A stretch of 64,000 bases of DNA from Paracoccaceae bacterium (GTDB taxonomy: Bacteria > Pseudomonadota > Alphaproteobacteria > Rhodobacterales > Rhodobacteraceae): assembly GCA_027484915.1 (NCBI GenBank), contig JAIXSA010000105.1, positions 46,669-110,668 on the forward strand. The letters are read 5' to 3'. A model generated the notes under the pieces. It did not search any database. It worked only from the letters and a program-made list of their open reading frames with translations, and had not been told where the DNA came from. A program made the position numbers and the translations under genes. How positions within the stretch are numbered: position 1 is the stretch's first letter; each line of letters opens with the position of its first letter. This document shows positions 44,754 to 56,168 of the stretch, in pieces.

Positions 44754-46091
44754 ATGATGAAGGATTGGCTTAGAAAGCACCCCGACGTGCGGACCATTCG
44801 TGTGGCCGCCGCGGATTTGAACGGACAGGCGCGGGGCAAGCGCGTTCCCGCCCGCTTTGCGGAAAAGGTCGTGAAGGACGGGACGCGGTTCCCCTTCTCG
44901 GTCCTGAACCTCGATATCTGGGGCGAGGATATCGACGACAGCCCGCTGGTCTTTGAACAGGGCGACGCTGATGGTGTTCTGAAGCCCACCGAACGCGGTT
45001 TCATGCCGATGCCCTGGCTGGAAGCTCCGACCGCCCTCCTCCCGATCTGGATGTTCCGCGAGAATGGCCAGCCCTATGAGGGCGACCCCCGCCACGCGTT
45101 GAACGCCGTCGTGCAACGCTACAAGGCCAAGGGCCTGACGCCCGTCTGCGCGATGGAGCTGGAGTTCTTCCTGATCGACGATAGCGGCAAGACCATGCAA
45201 GTCCCGGCTTCGCCCCGGTCTGGCAAGCGCCGCAAGGCCGCAGAGACGCTGTCGATCCGCGCGCTCGACGCCTTCGACACCTTCTTCACCGACCTCTACG
45301 ACGCGTGTGAGGCGATGGACATCCCGGCCGACACCACCACGTCTGAAACCGGCCTTGGCCAGTTCGAGGTGAACCTGATGCATTGCGACGACCCTCTGCG
45401 GGCCGCCGACGATGCCTGGCTTTTCAAGATGCTGGTGAAGGGGCTGGCCCGCCGCCACGGCTTTGCCGCCAGCTTCATGGCCAAGCCTTACGCGGAATAC
45501 TCTGGCTCGGGCCTGCACACGCACTTTTCGGTCCTCGACCACAAGGGCGACAACATCTTCGACTCTGGCGGGCCCAAGGGCACCGCGCAGCTGCGCCACG
45601 CCGTCGCGGGCTGCCTTGCGGCGATGCACGATTCCACGCTGCTTTTCGCGCCGCATTTCAACAGCTACGAACGCCTTGTCCCCGACAAGCACGCCCCCAC
45701 GGCGATCTCCTGGGGGTATGAGAACCGCACGGCGGCCATCCGCATCCCGGCCGGCAATCCCGGCGCCCGGAGGATCGAGCACCGCGTGGCAGGCGGCGAC
45801 GTGAACCCTTACCTGATGCTGGCAGCCATCCTTGGCGCGGCGCTTTCGGGCCTTGAGGACGAGATGGAGCCGCCAGCACCCGTGACCGGCAACGCCTACG
45901 CGATGGACCTGCCGCAGATCCCCGCCAGTTGGGAGGCCGCGATCGACGCGTTCGAGCATTCGGACACGCTCTACCGCTTCCTGCCGAAGGAACTGATCCG
46001 CAACCTCGTGCAGACCAAGCGCCAGGAACTACACTACCTGGCGGAACTGACGCCGGAAGAGCGGGTGGAACTTTATCTCGACACGGTGTGA
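44754..46091 (+). CDS. Glutamine synthetase-like gamma-glutamyl-amine ligase (PuuA-type), first copy
   Basis: A 445-residue protein of the GS-III/PuuA branch: DLNGQARGKRVPA at the N-terminal beta-grasp, CAMELEFFLID with the metal Glu, ETGLGQFEVNL, HTHFSVLD, and ENRTAAIRIPAGNPGARRIEHRVAGGDVNPYLML. Those ligases join glutamate to an amine such as putrescine rather than to ammonia. The adenylylation Tyr loop of GlnA is absent. The ATG at 44754 (or 44757) is used; a longer frame to 44682 has no homologous residues. The downstream GATase and oxidoreductase fit a Puu-like degradation route. Confidence 0.85.
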   Translation: MMKDWLRKHPDVRTIRVAAADLNGQARGKRVPARFAEKVVKDGTRFPFSVLNLDIWGEDIDDSPLVFEQGDADGVLKPTERGFMPMPWLEAPTALLPIWMFRENGQPYEGDPRHALNAVVQRYKAKGLTPVCAMELEFFLIDDSGKTMQVPASPRSGKRRKAAETLSIRALDAFDTFFTDLYDACEAMDIPADTTTSETGLGQFEVNLMHCDDPLRAADDAWLFKMLVKGLARRHGFAASFMAKPYAEYSGSGLHTHFSVLDHKGDNIFDSGGPKGTAQLRHAVAGCLAAMHDSTLLFAPHFNSYERLVPDKHAPTAISWGYENRTAAIRIPAGNPGARRIEHRVAGGDVNPYLMLAAILGAALSGLEDEMEPPAPVTGNAYAMDLPQIPASWEAAIDAFEHSDTLYRFLPKELIRNLVQTKRQELHYLAELTPEERVELYLDTV

Positions 46092-46163
46092 CCGCTCCTC
46101 GTTCGCCTTCGGCCCTCGTCGCTGACCCGCGAAGAGAAGCCGAAGGCGCACGATGAGCCCCCC
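46092..46163. repeat. Dispersed palindromic element, copy C
   Basis: The best-preserved copy. The left arm GCTCCTCGTTCGCCTTCGGC pairs with GCCGAAGGCGCACGATGAGC in the right arm with few mismatches. The centre holds CTCGTCGCTGACCCGCGAAG. It starts on the base after the stop of the first PuuA-like gene and ends about 50 bases before the GATase start. Confidence 0.75.
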
Positions 46164-46215
46164 TTGACGCAACACCCCAAACGCACCCACCTTGAGGAAA
46201 ACCAAAGGGACCACG

Positions 46216-46920
46216 ATGCAGATCGGCATCCTTCAGACCGGCGAAAGCCCCGACGCGCTGCGCGACCAGGGCGACTATCCGGATTTCTTCGAAACCCTGT
46301 TGGCGGGAAAGGGACTGACCTTCCGACGCTGGGCGGTCCTGCGCAACGAGTTTCCCAAGGATGTGCATGAGTGCGACGGCTGGCTCATCACCGGCTCGCG
46401 CTACGGCGCTTATGAACCTCACCCGTGGATCCCGCCGCTGGAGGATTTCATTCGTGCCGCCTACGCCGCCCATGTCCCCGTCGTCGGCATCTGCTTCGGC
46501 CACCAGATCATCGCGCAGGCGATGGGCGGCAAGGTCGAGAAATTCGCGGGCGGCTGGACGGTCGGGCCTACAGAATACGACTTCGGCGACCGGACCTACC
46601 GGCTGAACGCCTGGCACCAGGACCAGGTGGTGAAGAAACCCGAATCCGCCAAGGTCCTCGCCTCGACCGCGATGTGCGAAAACGCAGCGCTTCTTTACGA
46701 CGACCGCATGTTTACCGTTCAGCCCCACCCCGAATTCCGCAAGGAGTTCATGGCGGGGCTGATCAAGCACCGGGGGCCGGGTCTGGTCCCCGACGCGCTT
46801 CTTGCCGACGCCACCCAAAGGCTCGACACGCCCACCGACAGCCCGTCGATGGCCGACCGGATCGCGGATTTCTTCCTGACCCGACCTACGAAAACTGGGG
46901 CCGAGAAGCTCCGCGCCTGA
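46216..46920 (+). CDS. Class I glutamine amidotransferase-like hydrolase
   Basis: A 234-residue stand-alone class I GATase domain, closer to the GMP-synthase-type group than to E. coli PuuD. The triad is visible: Cys in VVGICFGHQIIAQAMGG, and His plus Glu in TVQPHPEFRKEF. DGWLITGSRYGAYEP precedes them. Between two gamma-glutamyl ligases and a PuuB-like oxidase it could hydrolyse the gamma-glutamyl intermediate (the PuuD step), but amide transfer to another enzyme is possible. The ATG at 46216 has AAAGGGA upstream. Confidence 0.83.
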   Translation: MQIGILQTGESPDALRDQGDYPDFFETLLAGKGLTFRRWAVLRNEFPKDVHECDGWLITGSRYGAYEPHPWIPPLEDFIRAAYAAHVPVVGICFGHQIIAQAMGGKVEKFAGGWTVGPTEYDFGDRTYRLNAWHQDQVVKKPESAKVLASTAMCENAALLYDDRMFTVQPHPEFRKEFMAGLIKHRGPGLVPDALLADATQRLDTPTDSPSMADRIADFFLTRPTKTGAEKLRA

Positions 46921-46956
46921 CGGTGCGGGGGCCACCCCCCCAAATACGTGTGACTT

Positions 46957-48312
46957 ATGTCCAAATGGACCGACCAGCTGCCCGAGGCAGCGCGCGACTA
47001 CATCGGCAACCGCCGGCTAGACGAAGTGGAATGCATCATCGGCGACATCGCCGGGGTGGCGCGCGGCAAGGCGATGCCCGCCGCGAAATTCGGCAAGCAG
47101 ACCAACTACTTCCTGCCGAACTCGATCTTCCTGCAGACCATCACCGGCGAATGGGCCGACAACCCCTTCGACGCCTTCACCGAACCCGATATGATCCTGG
47201 AGCCGGACTGGTCCACCGCCACCGCCGCGCCCTGGACCGCGGACGTGACGCTGCAGGTGATCCACGACGCGAAGGATCAGCAGGGCAACCTCGTGGCCTT
47301 CAGCCCCCGCAACGTCCTGCGCCGCATCGTCGACCTTTACGCGGCCCAGGGCTGGCGGCCCGTCGTGGCACCCGAGATGGAATTCTTCCTGACCGCCCGC
47401 AACATCGACCCCAACATGCCGGTGATCCCGCCCATGGGCCGCTCGGGTCGCCGGGCCGCCGGCAAGCAGGCCTATTCCATGTCCGCCGTCGACGAATACG
47501 GCAAGGTCATCGACGACATCTACGACTATGCCGAGGCGCAGGGGCTGGAAATCGACGGCATCCTGCAGGAAGGCGGCGCGGGCCAGATCGAGTTGAACCT
47601 CGCCCACGGCGACCCGGTCCGGCTGGCCGACGACGTCTTCTTCTTCAAGCGCATGATCCGCGAGGCCGCCTTGCGGCACGACTGCTTTGCCACCTTCATG
47701 GCCAAGCCCATCGCAGGTGAGCCCGGGTCGGCGATGCACATCCACACCTCGGTCGTGGACACGCGCACTGGCAAGAACATCTTCGCCGGGCCGAAAGGGG
47801 TGGAGACGGAAGCCTTCATGCACTTCATCGGCGGCCTGCAGAAACACCTCGGCGCCGCCGTTGCCCTGTTCGCGCCCTACGTGAACAGCTACCGCCGCTA
47901 CGTCCCAGATTTTGCCGCCCCGATCAACCTGGAATGGGGCCGCGACAACCGCACCACCGGCCTCAGGATCCCGATCTCGTCCTCTGCTGCGCGGCGGGTC
48001 GAAAACCGGCTGCCCGGCATGGACTGCAACCCATATCTTGGGATCGCCTCCACCCTCGCCTGCGGCTACCTAGGCCTGATGAACAAGACCCAGGCGCGGC
48101 CCGAATTCACAGGCTCGGCCTACATCGATTCCGAGGACATCCCGGTGAACCTCGGCGATGCGCTCGACCTTCTGGACGAGGACCAGGCGCTGAAAGAGGT
48201 GATGGGCGTCGACTTCATCAAGGTCTACGACAGCGTCAAGCGCAACGAATACAAGGAGTTCCTTCAGGTCATCTCGCCTTGGGAGAGGGAGCATCTGCTC
48301 CTCAACGTCTGA
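46957..48312 (+). CDS. Glutamine synthetase-like gamma-glutamyl-amine ligase (PuuA-type), second copy
   Basis: A 451-residue PuuA-type ligase, clearly diverged from the first: VECIIGDIAGVARGKAMPA, APEMEFFLTARNIDPN, EGGAGQIELNL, HIHTSVVD, and RDNRTTGLRIPISSSAARRVENRLPGMDCNPYL. Its SSSAARR where the first has GNPGARR hints at different amine specificity. The ribosome site before the ATG at 46957 is weak (ACTT). The stop shares a base with the start of the PuuB-like gene (TGATG), coupling the glutamylation and oxidation steps. Confidence 0.85.
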   Translation: MSKWTDQLPEAARDYIGNRRLDEVECIIGDIAGVARGKAMPAAKFGKQTNYFLPNSIFLQTITGEWADNPFDAFTEPDMILEPDWSTATAAPWTADVTLQVIHDAKDQQGNLVAFSPRNVLRRIVDLYAAQGWRPVVAPEMEFFLTARNIDPNMPVIPPMGRSGRRAAGKQAYSMSAVDEYGKVIDDIYDYAEAQGLEIDGILQEGGAGQIELNLAHGDPVRLADDVFFFKRMIREAALRHDCFATFMAKPIAGEPGSAMHIHTSVVDTRTGKNIFAGPKGVETEAFMHFIGGLQKHLGAAVALFAPYVNSYRRYVPDFAAPINLEWGRDNRTTGLRIPISSSAARRVENRLPGMDCNPYLGIASTLACGYLGLMNKTQARPEFTGSAYIDSEDIPVNLGDALDLLDEDQALKEVMGVDFIKVYDSVKRNEYKEFLQVISPWEREHLLLNV

Positions 48313-49613
48313 TGAACCTGTTGCATGTGAACGACCGGCGGGGCGAATACCCCGCCAGTTACTACGCCGCGACCGTCGCGCCTATCGACCGCTTTCCGAT
48401 CCTGAAAGGCGCGCAGAAGGCGGATGTCTGCGTGGTCGGCGGCGGCTACACCGGGCTGTCGGCGGCCCTCCACCTCCGCCAGCGCGGCTACGATGTGGTC
48501 CTGCTGGAAGCGCACCGCGTAGGCTTCGGCGCCTCGGGGCGCAACGGCGGGCAGGTCGGCAGCGGGCAGCGGCAGGACCAGGTCTGGGTTGAAAAGACCG
48601 TGGGGCGCGAAAACGCCCATCGCCTCTGGGACCTGGCCGAGGAAGCCAAGACCCTGGTCAAGACGCTCGTCCGCGACCACGCCATGCCGGTGACCTTCCA
48701 CCCCGGCATCGCCCACGCCTGCCGGTCCGAGGCCGAGGTGCGCGAGACCCACGCTTATGCCGAGAAGCTGCGCCGGGACTACGGCTACCAGCACCTTGAA
48801 TCCTTGGACAGAACCGGGATTCGCCGCCTGATCGGCTCGACCGAATATGTTGGCGGCGAGATCGACCGCGACGCGGGCCACCTGCACCCCCTGAACTACG
48901 CCATCGGCCTTGCCCAAGCGGCGGCCAAAGCGGGCGTCCGCATCCATGAACTCAGCGAGGTCCATCGCGTGGAGCCGGGGCCAAGACCCGTCGTCCGCAC
49001 GCCGTCGGGCCATGTCGACTGCGCGACGGTGATCCTTGCAGGGAACGGCTACCTGGGACAGCTTAGCCCCAAGGTTTCGGCAAAGGTCATGCCGATCAAC
49101 AACTTCATCGTCGCAACTGAACCTTTGGGTGAACGCGCGCGCGATCTCCTCTCCGAACCCGTCGCCGTCGCCGACACCCGCTTTGTCGTGAACTACTGGC
49201 GCCTGTCCGAGGACAATCGCCTACTCTTCGGCGGCGGCGAAAGCTACGGTTACCGCTTCCCCGACATCATCAAGACCGTCTCGAAGCCGATGCTGCAGGT
49301 CTACCCGCAACTCAGCAAAACCCGGATCGACTACGCCTGGGGCGGCACCTTGGCGATCACGGTCAACCGCATGCCCTGCTTCACCAGACCAGGCCAGAAC
49401 GTCCTATCGGCCTCCGGCTACTCTGGCCACGGGGTCGCGATGGCCACGCTGGCAGGCAAGCTGATGGCCGAGGCAACTGCGGGCCAGATGGAGCGGTTCG
49501 ACCTGATGGCCAGCCTGCCGCAGTACCGCTTCCCCGGTGGCGCGCTTCTCCGCTGGCCGCTCCTCGTCACTGCGATGACGTGGTATGCGATGCGCGACCG
49601 GCTGGGGCTCTGA
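48312..49613 (+). CDS. FAD-dependent gamma-glutamylamine oxidase (PuuB-like)
   Basis: A 433-residue DAO-family flavoprotein. ADVCVVGGGYTGLSAALHLRQRG is the FAD-binding fold, FGASGRNGGQVGSGQRQDQ follows with the GRNGGQ signature of PuuB, and VLSASGYSGHGVAMATLAGKLMAEA closes the FAD site. PuuB oxidises gamma-glutamylputrescine to the aldehyde. It is the last gene of the puu-like operon; a PuuC-type aldehyde dehydrogenase is not found in the window. dnaG follows 40 bases later but is functionally separate. Confidence 0.87.
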   Translation: MNLLHVNDRRGEYPASYYAATVAPIDRFPILKGAQKADVCVVGGGYTGLSAALHLRQRGYDVVLLEAHRVGFGASGRNGGQVGSGQRQDQVWVEKTVGRENAHRLWDLAEEAKTLVKTLVRDHAMPVTFHPGIAHACRSEAEVRETHAYAEKLRRDYGYQHLESLDRTGIRRLIGSTEYVGGEIDRDAGHLHPLNYAIGLAQAAAKAGVRIHELSEVHRVEPGPRPVVRTPSGHVDCATVILAGNGYLGQLSPKVSAKVMPINNFIVATEPLGERARDLLSEPVAVADTRFVVNYWRLSEDNRLLFGGGESYGYRFPDIIKTVSKPMLQVYPQLSKTRIDYAWGGTLAITVNRMPCFTRPGQNVLSASGYSGHGVAMATLAGKLMAEATAGQMERFDLMASLPQYRFPGGALLRWPLLVTAMTWYAMRDRLGL

Positions 49614-49653
49614 GCCCTCGACTCGTCGGACCCCACGGGCCATATCTGTAGCC

Positions 49654-51582
49654 ATGTCCCTGCCGAACGGATTCCTCGACGAGCTTCGCACCCGCGTGAC
49701 GCTTTCCGCCGTCGTCGGCCGGAAAGTCACCTGGGACATGCGCAAGTCGAACATGGCGAAGGGGGACTTCTGGGCCCCCTGCCCCTTTCACCAGGAAAAG
49801 TCCGCCAGCTTTCACGTCGACGACCGCAAGGGCTTTTACTATTGCTTCGGTTGCCACGCGAAGGGCGACGCCGTCACCTTCGTGAAAGAGTCCGAGAACC
49901 TGGGCTTCATGGAAGCGGTAGAGGTCCTGGCGCGCGAGGCCGGGATGCAGATGCCTGCCCGCGATCCGCAAGCGGCGCAGCGCGCGGACCGGCGCACGCA
50001 GTTGGCCGCGGTAATGGACGAGGTGGTGAAGTTCTACCGCCTGCAACTTAAGACCGCCGCCGGGGCTGCCGCGCGCACGTATCTTTCTCAGAAACGCCGG
50101 TTGAACGAGGCGGCGTGGGACCGCTGGGACATCGGCTGGTCGCCCGAGAACGCGCAAGCCGTGGTTGACCACCTGAAGGCCAAGGGCATCGCGGAAGACC
50201 TGATGACCGCCTCGGGCATCGTCGCCAAATCCGACAATGGCCGCCTTTACGATCGCTTCCACGCCCGCATCATCTTCCCGATCCGCGATGGCCGCGGTCG
50301 CGTGATCAGCCTTGGCGGCCGCTCCCTCGACCCGAATGCCCGGGCAAAATACCTGAACGGCCCGGAGACGGAGCTCTTCGACAAGGGCCGCAACCTTTTC
50401 AACCAATCCCCCGCTCGCGAGGCTGCCGGCAAGGGCAAGCCGCTGATCGTCGCCGAGGGCTACATGGACGTGATCGCGCTCTCCGAGGCCGGGTTCACGG
50501 CCGCCGTCGCCCCCTTGGGGACCGCTGTCACCGAAGACCAGCTCCGCCTGATCTGGCGCATCGCGGACGAACCCATCGTGGCGCTGGATGGTGACACGGC
50601 AGGCCTGCGGGCGGCGCAAAGGGTGATCGACCTGGCCCTGCCCATGCTGGAGGCCGGGAAGGCCCTGCGGTTTGCCATCCTGCCGGGGGGCCTCGACCCC
50701 GACGACCTGATCAAGGCCCAAGGCGCCCCGGCCATGCAGGCGGTGCTCGATCAGGCGAAACCGATGGTCCAGCTCCTCTGGCAGCGCGAGACCGAAGGCC
50801 GCGTCTTCGACAGCCCGGAACGCCGGGCGGCACTGGACAAGACTTTGCGGGGGCATCTGGCACGGATCGCCGATCCTTCAATCAAGAACCACTACGCGGA
50901 AGAGATGAAGCGCCTGCGGCTGGAGCTGTTCGGAACAGCACAGGCTCGCCCCTTCCAACCCGGACCCTGGCGCAAGGGCGGCAAGTTTGCCCCGCCAGGT
51001 GGCGCGCTGGCGAGCACCCGTTCTTCCCTTCTGGCGCAAGCGCAGGGTCCCGTCGAGGAAGCCTTGCGCGAAGCGGTGATCCTTGCGACGCTTATCCTGC
51101 ACCCTGCGCTGATCCACCGGTTCGAATCCGCGCTGGAACGGCTGGACCTGACCGGCGACGACCATGACATGTTGCGCCAGATGATCCTGGCCGGCGCCGA
51201 CCTGCCTGACCTGCACGCAAAGATCGCCCAGTCTGCCCCCGCCGCCCTTGACGCGCTGCTCTCGCGTCCCCATGTCGCCATCGCACCCCCGGTTCGCAAC
51301 ACACAGGACGACGCGCTTGCTGCGCTCTGTCTGGCCGAGGAGCTGGCCAAGCTGGAAGCCCGCCGGGGCGCGCGCAGCGAGATCGAAGATGCAATGGAGG
51401 ACATGGACGGCCTGCCTGACGAAGGCCTGACCTGGCGGCTCACGCAAGCCGCCGAAGCCCGCCATCGTTCGGAAAAAGGCGGCACCACCGACAGTTCGGA
51501 CCTCGGCGAAGACCGCAGCGCACTGTCAAGACATCTGCAATCCCTGATCGATAGCCAGGTCTGGGTCAAGAAAAACCGCTGA
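49654..51582 (+). CDS. dnaG: DNA primase
   Basis: A 642-residue DnaG that lays RNA primers at the replication fork. The zinc site is C43-H46-C64-C67 (CPFHQEKSAS, YYCFGCHAKG). The TOPRIM core has LIVAEGYMDVIAL and EPIVALDGDTAGLRAA with the metal Glu and DxD. The C-terminal third is the helicase-binding part. The ATG at 49654 begins at the standard N-terminus. rpoD follows 74 bases downstream, the conserved macromolecular-synthesis order (rpsU is not here). Confidence 0.95.
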   Translation: MSLPNGFLDELRTRVTLSAVVGRKVTWDMRKSNMAKGDFWAPCPFHQEKSASFHVDDRKGFYYCFGCHAKGDAVTFVKESENLGFMEAVEVLAREAGMQMPARDPQAAQRADRRTQLAAVMDEVVKFYRLQLKTAAGAAARTYLSQKRRLNEAAWDRWDIGWSPENAQAVVDHLKAKGIAEDLMTASGIVAKSDNGRLYDRFHARIIFPIRDGRGRVISLGGRSLDPNARAKYLNGPETELFDKGRNLFNQSPAREAAGKGKPLIVAEGYMDVIALSEAGFTAAVAPLGTAVTEDQLRLIWRIADEPIVALDGDTAGLRAAQRVIDLALPMLEAGKALRFAILPGGLDPDDLIKAQGAPAMQAVLDQAKPMVQLLWQRETEGRVFDSPERRAALDKTLRGHLARIADPSIKNHYAEEMKRLRLELFGTAQARPFQPGPWRKGGKFAPPGGALASTRSSLLAQAQGPVEEALREAVILATLILHPALIHRFESALERLDLTGDDHDMLRQMILAGADLPDLHAKIAQSAPAALDALLSRPHVAIAPPVRNTQDDALAALCLAEELAKLEARRGARSEIEDAMEDMDGLPDEGLTWRLTQAAEARHRSEKGGTTDSSDLGEDRSALSRHLQSLIDSQVWVKKNR

Positions 51583-51656
51583 TTCGGCCTTTCCCCCGGC
51601 CTGATTCGCGTTATTGATTCGACGAGCCTCGCCCCGATTCGCCTTATGGAGACCCC

Positions 51657-53651
<1,995 letters not shown>

Positions 53652-53663
53652 GGCAATTCGCCG

Positions 53664-54026
53664 GTGAACATAGCTGACCTTCGCGGCGAAATTGTTACCG
53701 CTGACGCGAAAGCCGCCTTTGACGTCATCGTCGACGGCTTTTCGAACACTGGCGAATACACGGTTGTGGCGCACGAGCAGGGATTTCTGAACAGCCTGCG
53801 GATCTTGCGGGGAGAGGATTTCTGCTTCGCCGCAATTCCAAACGACGAATGGGTCCTGGCCTACATTCGCAAGCCGGAACTGCGCCGGGAGAAGATCAAG
53901 CCCGAGGTGGTACTGGCGGCATTTCCCGAAGCACGCCTCACAAACAAGGGCGAAGTTACCTTGCGTATTGAAGACGCGAAGACGGCCGTTCGCTGGCTCC
54001 AACTCATCAGAACGTGCCTGGCGTAA
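53664..54026 (+). CDS. Small conserved protein of unknown function
   Basis: A 120-residue soluble protein, not recognised. It has alternating strands and helices (DVIVDGFSNTGEYTVVAHEQGFLNSLRILRGEDFCFAAIPNDEWVLAYIRKPEL) and a basic C-terminus. The start is GTG at 53664, 12 bases after the rpoD stop, so it may be translated from the rpoD transcript. One 60-base stretch (53701-53760) is 55% G+C by count, below its neighbours. Confidence 0.62.
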   Translation: MNIADLRGEIVTADAKAAFDVIVDGFSNTGEYTVVAHEQGFLNSLRILRGEDFCFAAIPNDEWVLAYIRKPELRREKIKPEVVLAAFPEARLTNKGEVTLRIEDAKTAVRWLQLIRTCLA

Positions 54027-54130
54027 CGCGGGGGGCGTAAGCGCGGCGCGCTGTAGCGCACCCTACGAAATCCCCCACCTTGCACCCCTTCCCCCGCCGC
54101 CGCACACTCCGCCCAAACCCGGAGGCCCCC

Positions 54131-54601
54131 ATGCGCACAGCCCTACTCCTCGTCCTCCTCGCCGCCGCTCCGGCGCAGGCAGCCTGTCAGGGTGACGAGG
54201 CCTTCTCTTGCCAGATCGGTGGCAAGCGGGTCGAGGTCTGTTACTGGAAGGGCATGCTGACCTACCGCTTCGGCCCCGAGGGGAAACCCGAGCTCACCCT
54301 CAACGAACGGCTGGAAACCGTGGCCTTCACCCCCTGGCCCGGCATCGGCTCCAGCCTGTGGGAGACGGTCGCCTTCCGCAACGAAGGCTACACCTACGAA
54401 ATCTGGACCAGCATCGAACGCGACCCCGAGACGACCGAGCCGCGGTCGGGTGGTGTGCGGGTCCTGCAGGGCGACGCAACGGTGGCGGACTTGGCCTGCG
54501 ACCGCGGAACCGCGACGCCGATGGACACGCTTTACGACCTGAAGGACGGGATCGGCCAGTGCTGGGACATGGAAACCCAGACCTGGGGCCCATGCAACTA
54601 A
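54131..54601 (+). CDS. Secreted protein of unknown function
   Basis: A 156-residue protein with a signal peptide (RTALLLVLLAAAPAQAA, cleavage near residue 18). The mature part has four to six Cys residues (for example ACQGDEAFSCQIGGKRVEVC and QCWDMETQTWGPC), which probably form disulfides in the periplasm. The ATG at 54131 sits 6 bases after GGAGG. Its 3' end overlaps the convergent glycosyltransferase by 4 bases. No family was recognised. Confidence 0.75.
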   Translation: MRTALLLVLLAAAPAQAACQGDEAFSCQIGGKRVEVCYWKGMLTYRFGPEGKPELTLNERLETVAFTPWPGIGSSLWETVAFRNEGYTYEIWTSIERDPETTEPRSGGVRVLQGDATVADLACDRGTATPMDTLYDLKDGIGQCWDMETQTWGPCN

Positions 54602-55515
54602 AGCGCTTCGACGAAGGGCCAGACCGGATAGCTCAACCCGGCCTTCAGCAGGATCGCGCGCAGGCGCATCGCCTCGACCCGCATCGGGCCCGACCAGACC
54701 AACATGTCGGTGTTGCGCCGCCCTGGGGCATTGGCTTCGGCGAACCGTGTGTCCAGCTTCAGACGCTTGCGGCCGGGGTCCTGCGAATTGGCATGGCCGC
54801 GATTGCGCTTCTCCTCGAACTCTTCCATCGACTTGACCATGTAGTGGTGCAGCACTGCCACCTCGGTGTCGATTGACCGCATGATCTGGCCGGTCGAGAA
54901 CTCTGCGTCCTTTCCCGAAGGCGTGACATAGCGCCCTTCGGCCACCTCCACGCGATGGATGCCGGTTCCGGACAGCTTCTCACGGCGACCGATGGCCTTC
55001 ATGCTGCGATTGTAGGCGTCGCGGCGGCGCAGGCATTCGTTAAAGCGCTCCATCACCGGAAGCGGACGATAGCGGTCCTGCCCGCCGCTGTTGAAGACGA
55101 CCCAGTTGATCGCAATTGCATTCACGTCGTCGTCAAAGCGCGCCAGGAAGTCGCCGACGCTGGCGTCATGCCGCAGCAAAAGGAACTCGTCCGCGTCGAA
55201 ATAGGCGATCCAGTCCACGGTCGAGTTGACGCGCATATGTTCATAGGCCAACCGCTGCGGCCGCGCCCCCACGCTGTGTGGCCATTCGATCCGGATCAGC
55301 TCGCCCGCGGCGTCCAGGGCCTGAAGGACCTCGCCGGTCCCGTCGCTGCTTTCGTTGTCGTAGATGACAAAGTCGGTGAACCCCAGCACCTTGTAATGCG
55401 CGAGCCACTCGATAACCGAGCGTATCTCGTTCCGGACGATGCCGCACAGCGCGATACTTGCCAAACCACGTCCCTTGCAAACTGCCGACGCCCTGCACGC
55501 CCCTGCCCCAGACAT
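54598..55515 (-). CDS. Glycosyltransferase family 2/92-like protein
   Basis: 305 residues. IALCGIVRNEIRSVIEWLAHYKVLGFTDFVIYDNESSDGT is the Glyco_transf_2-type start and STVDWIAYFDADEFLLLR carries the DAD metal site. The core matches the DUF4422/GT92-like group of glycan-modifying transferases often linked to LPS or exopolysaccharide. A first 18 residues rich in Cys/Ala may belong to an overlong start. It stands alone, convergent with the secreted protein and divergent from nrdR. Substrates unknown. Confidence 0.78.
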   Translation of the reverse strand: MSGAGACRASAVCKGRGLASIALCGIVRNEIRSVIEWLAHYKVLGFTDFVIYDNESSDGTGEVLQALDAAGELIRIEWPHSVGARPQRLAYEHMRVNSTVDWIAYFDADEFLLLRHDASVGDFLARFDDDVNAIAINWVVFNSGGQDRYRPLPVMERFNECLRRRDAYNRSMKAIGRREKLSGTGIHRVEVAEGRYVTPSGKDAEFSTGQIMRSIDTEVAVLHHYMVKSMEEFEEKRNRGHANSQDPGRKRLKLDTRFAEANAPGRRNTDMLVWSGPMRVEAMRLRAILLKAGLSYPVWPFVEAL

Positions 55516-55700
55516 CTAGGCATCCGCCCCGCAAGGGTTCAAGGTCGGCTGAGTCCCGCCAGCCACAGTTGAGGCCCCATATTCTGGGGCAAAATTATAT
55601 GCCTTCCCCAAATCCTCGCCAGTCTTCTATAATCAGTAGGGGAAACCGGGGACCACACCCGGCCTTGAGGCAGGTATAACCATAAGCAAGGAGGGGGCCG
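55516..55700 (+). promoter_or_regulatory. nrdR upstream region with a likely -10
   Basis: TATAAT at 55628-55633 is a perfect -10, but the matching -35 is poor (TTCCCC at 55604-55609, 18 bases away). GCCCC/GGGGC (55574-55590) frames ATATTCT. An AAGGAGG ribosome site precedes the ATG at 55701. NrdR boxes were sought by eye and not found with confidence. Confidence 0.5.
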
Positions 55701-56168
55701 ATGCGCTGCCCATTCTGCGGCAACATCGACACGCAAGTGAAGGACTCGCGGCCTGCGGAGGATCACGTCTCGATCCGCCGCCGCCGCTTCTGTCCGGCAT
55801 GTGGCGGGCGCTTCACCACCTATGAACGCGTGCAACTGCGCGATCTGGTGGTGATCAAGTCCTCGGGCAAGCGCGAGGATTTCGACCGCTCGAAACTGGA
55901 ACGTTCGATCCGTATTGCGATGCAGAAGCGTCCGATCGACCCGGAACGCATCGACCAGATGATCAGCGGCATTGTGCGGCGGCTGGAAAGCCTTGGTGAT
56001 ACCGACATTTCCTCCAAGGTCATCGGCGAGATCGTGATGGAAAGCCTGGCGCGGATCGACACCGTGGCTTACGTCCGGTTCGCCAGCGTCTACAAGAACT
56101 TCCAGACCGCCGACGACTTCGACGGCTTCGTCTCCGAACTTCGGCCCGGCGCCGCCCAAGAAGAGTGA
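55701..56168 (+). CDS. nrdR: Transcriptional repressor NrdR
   Basis: A 155-residue NrdR, the ATP-cone repressor of ribonucleotide reductase genes. The zinc ribbon is C3-C6 and C31-C34 ([17 protein letters not shown]). The ATP-cone runs [43 protein letters not shown] is the conserved end. Its stop overlaps the ribD start as GTGA, the usual alphaproteobacterial nrdR-ribD coupling. Confidence 0.95.
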   Translation: MRCPFCGNIDTQVKDSRPAEDHVSIRRRRFCPACGGRFTTYERVQLRDLVVIKSSGKREDFDRSKLERSIRIAMQKRPIDPERIDQMISGIVRRLESLGDTDISSKVIGEIVMESLARIDTVAYVRFASVYKNFQTADDFDGFVSELRPGAAQEE

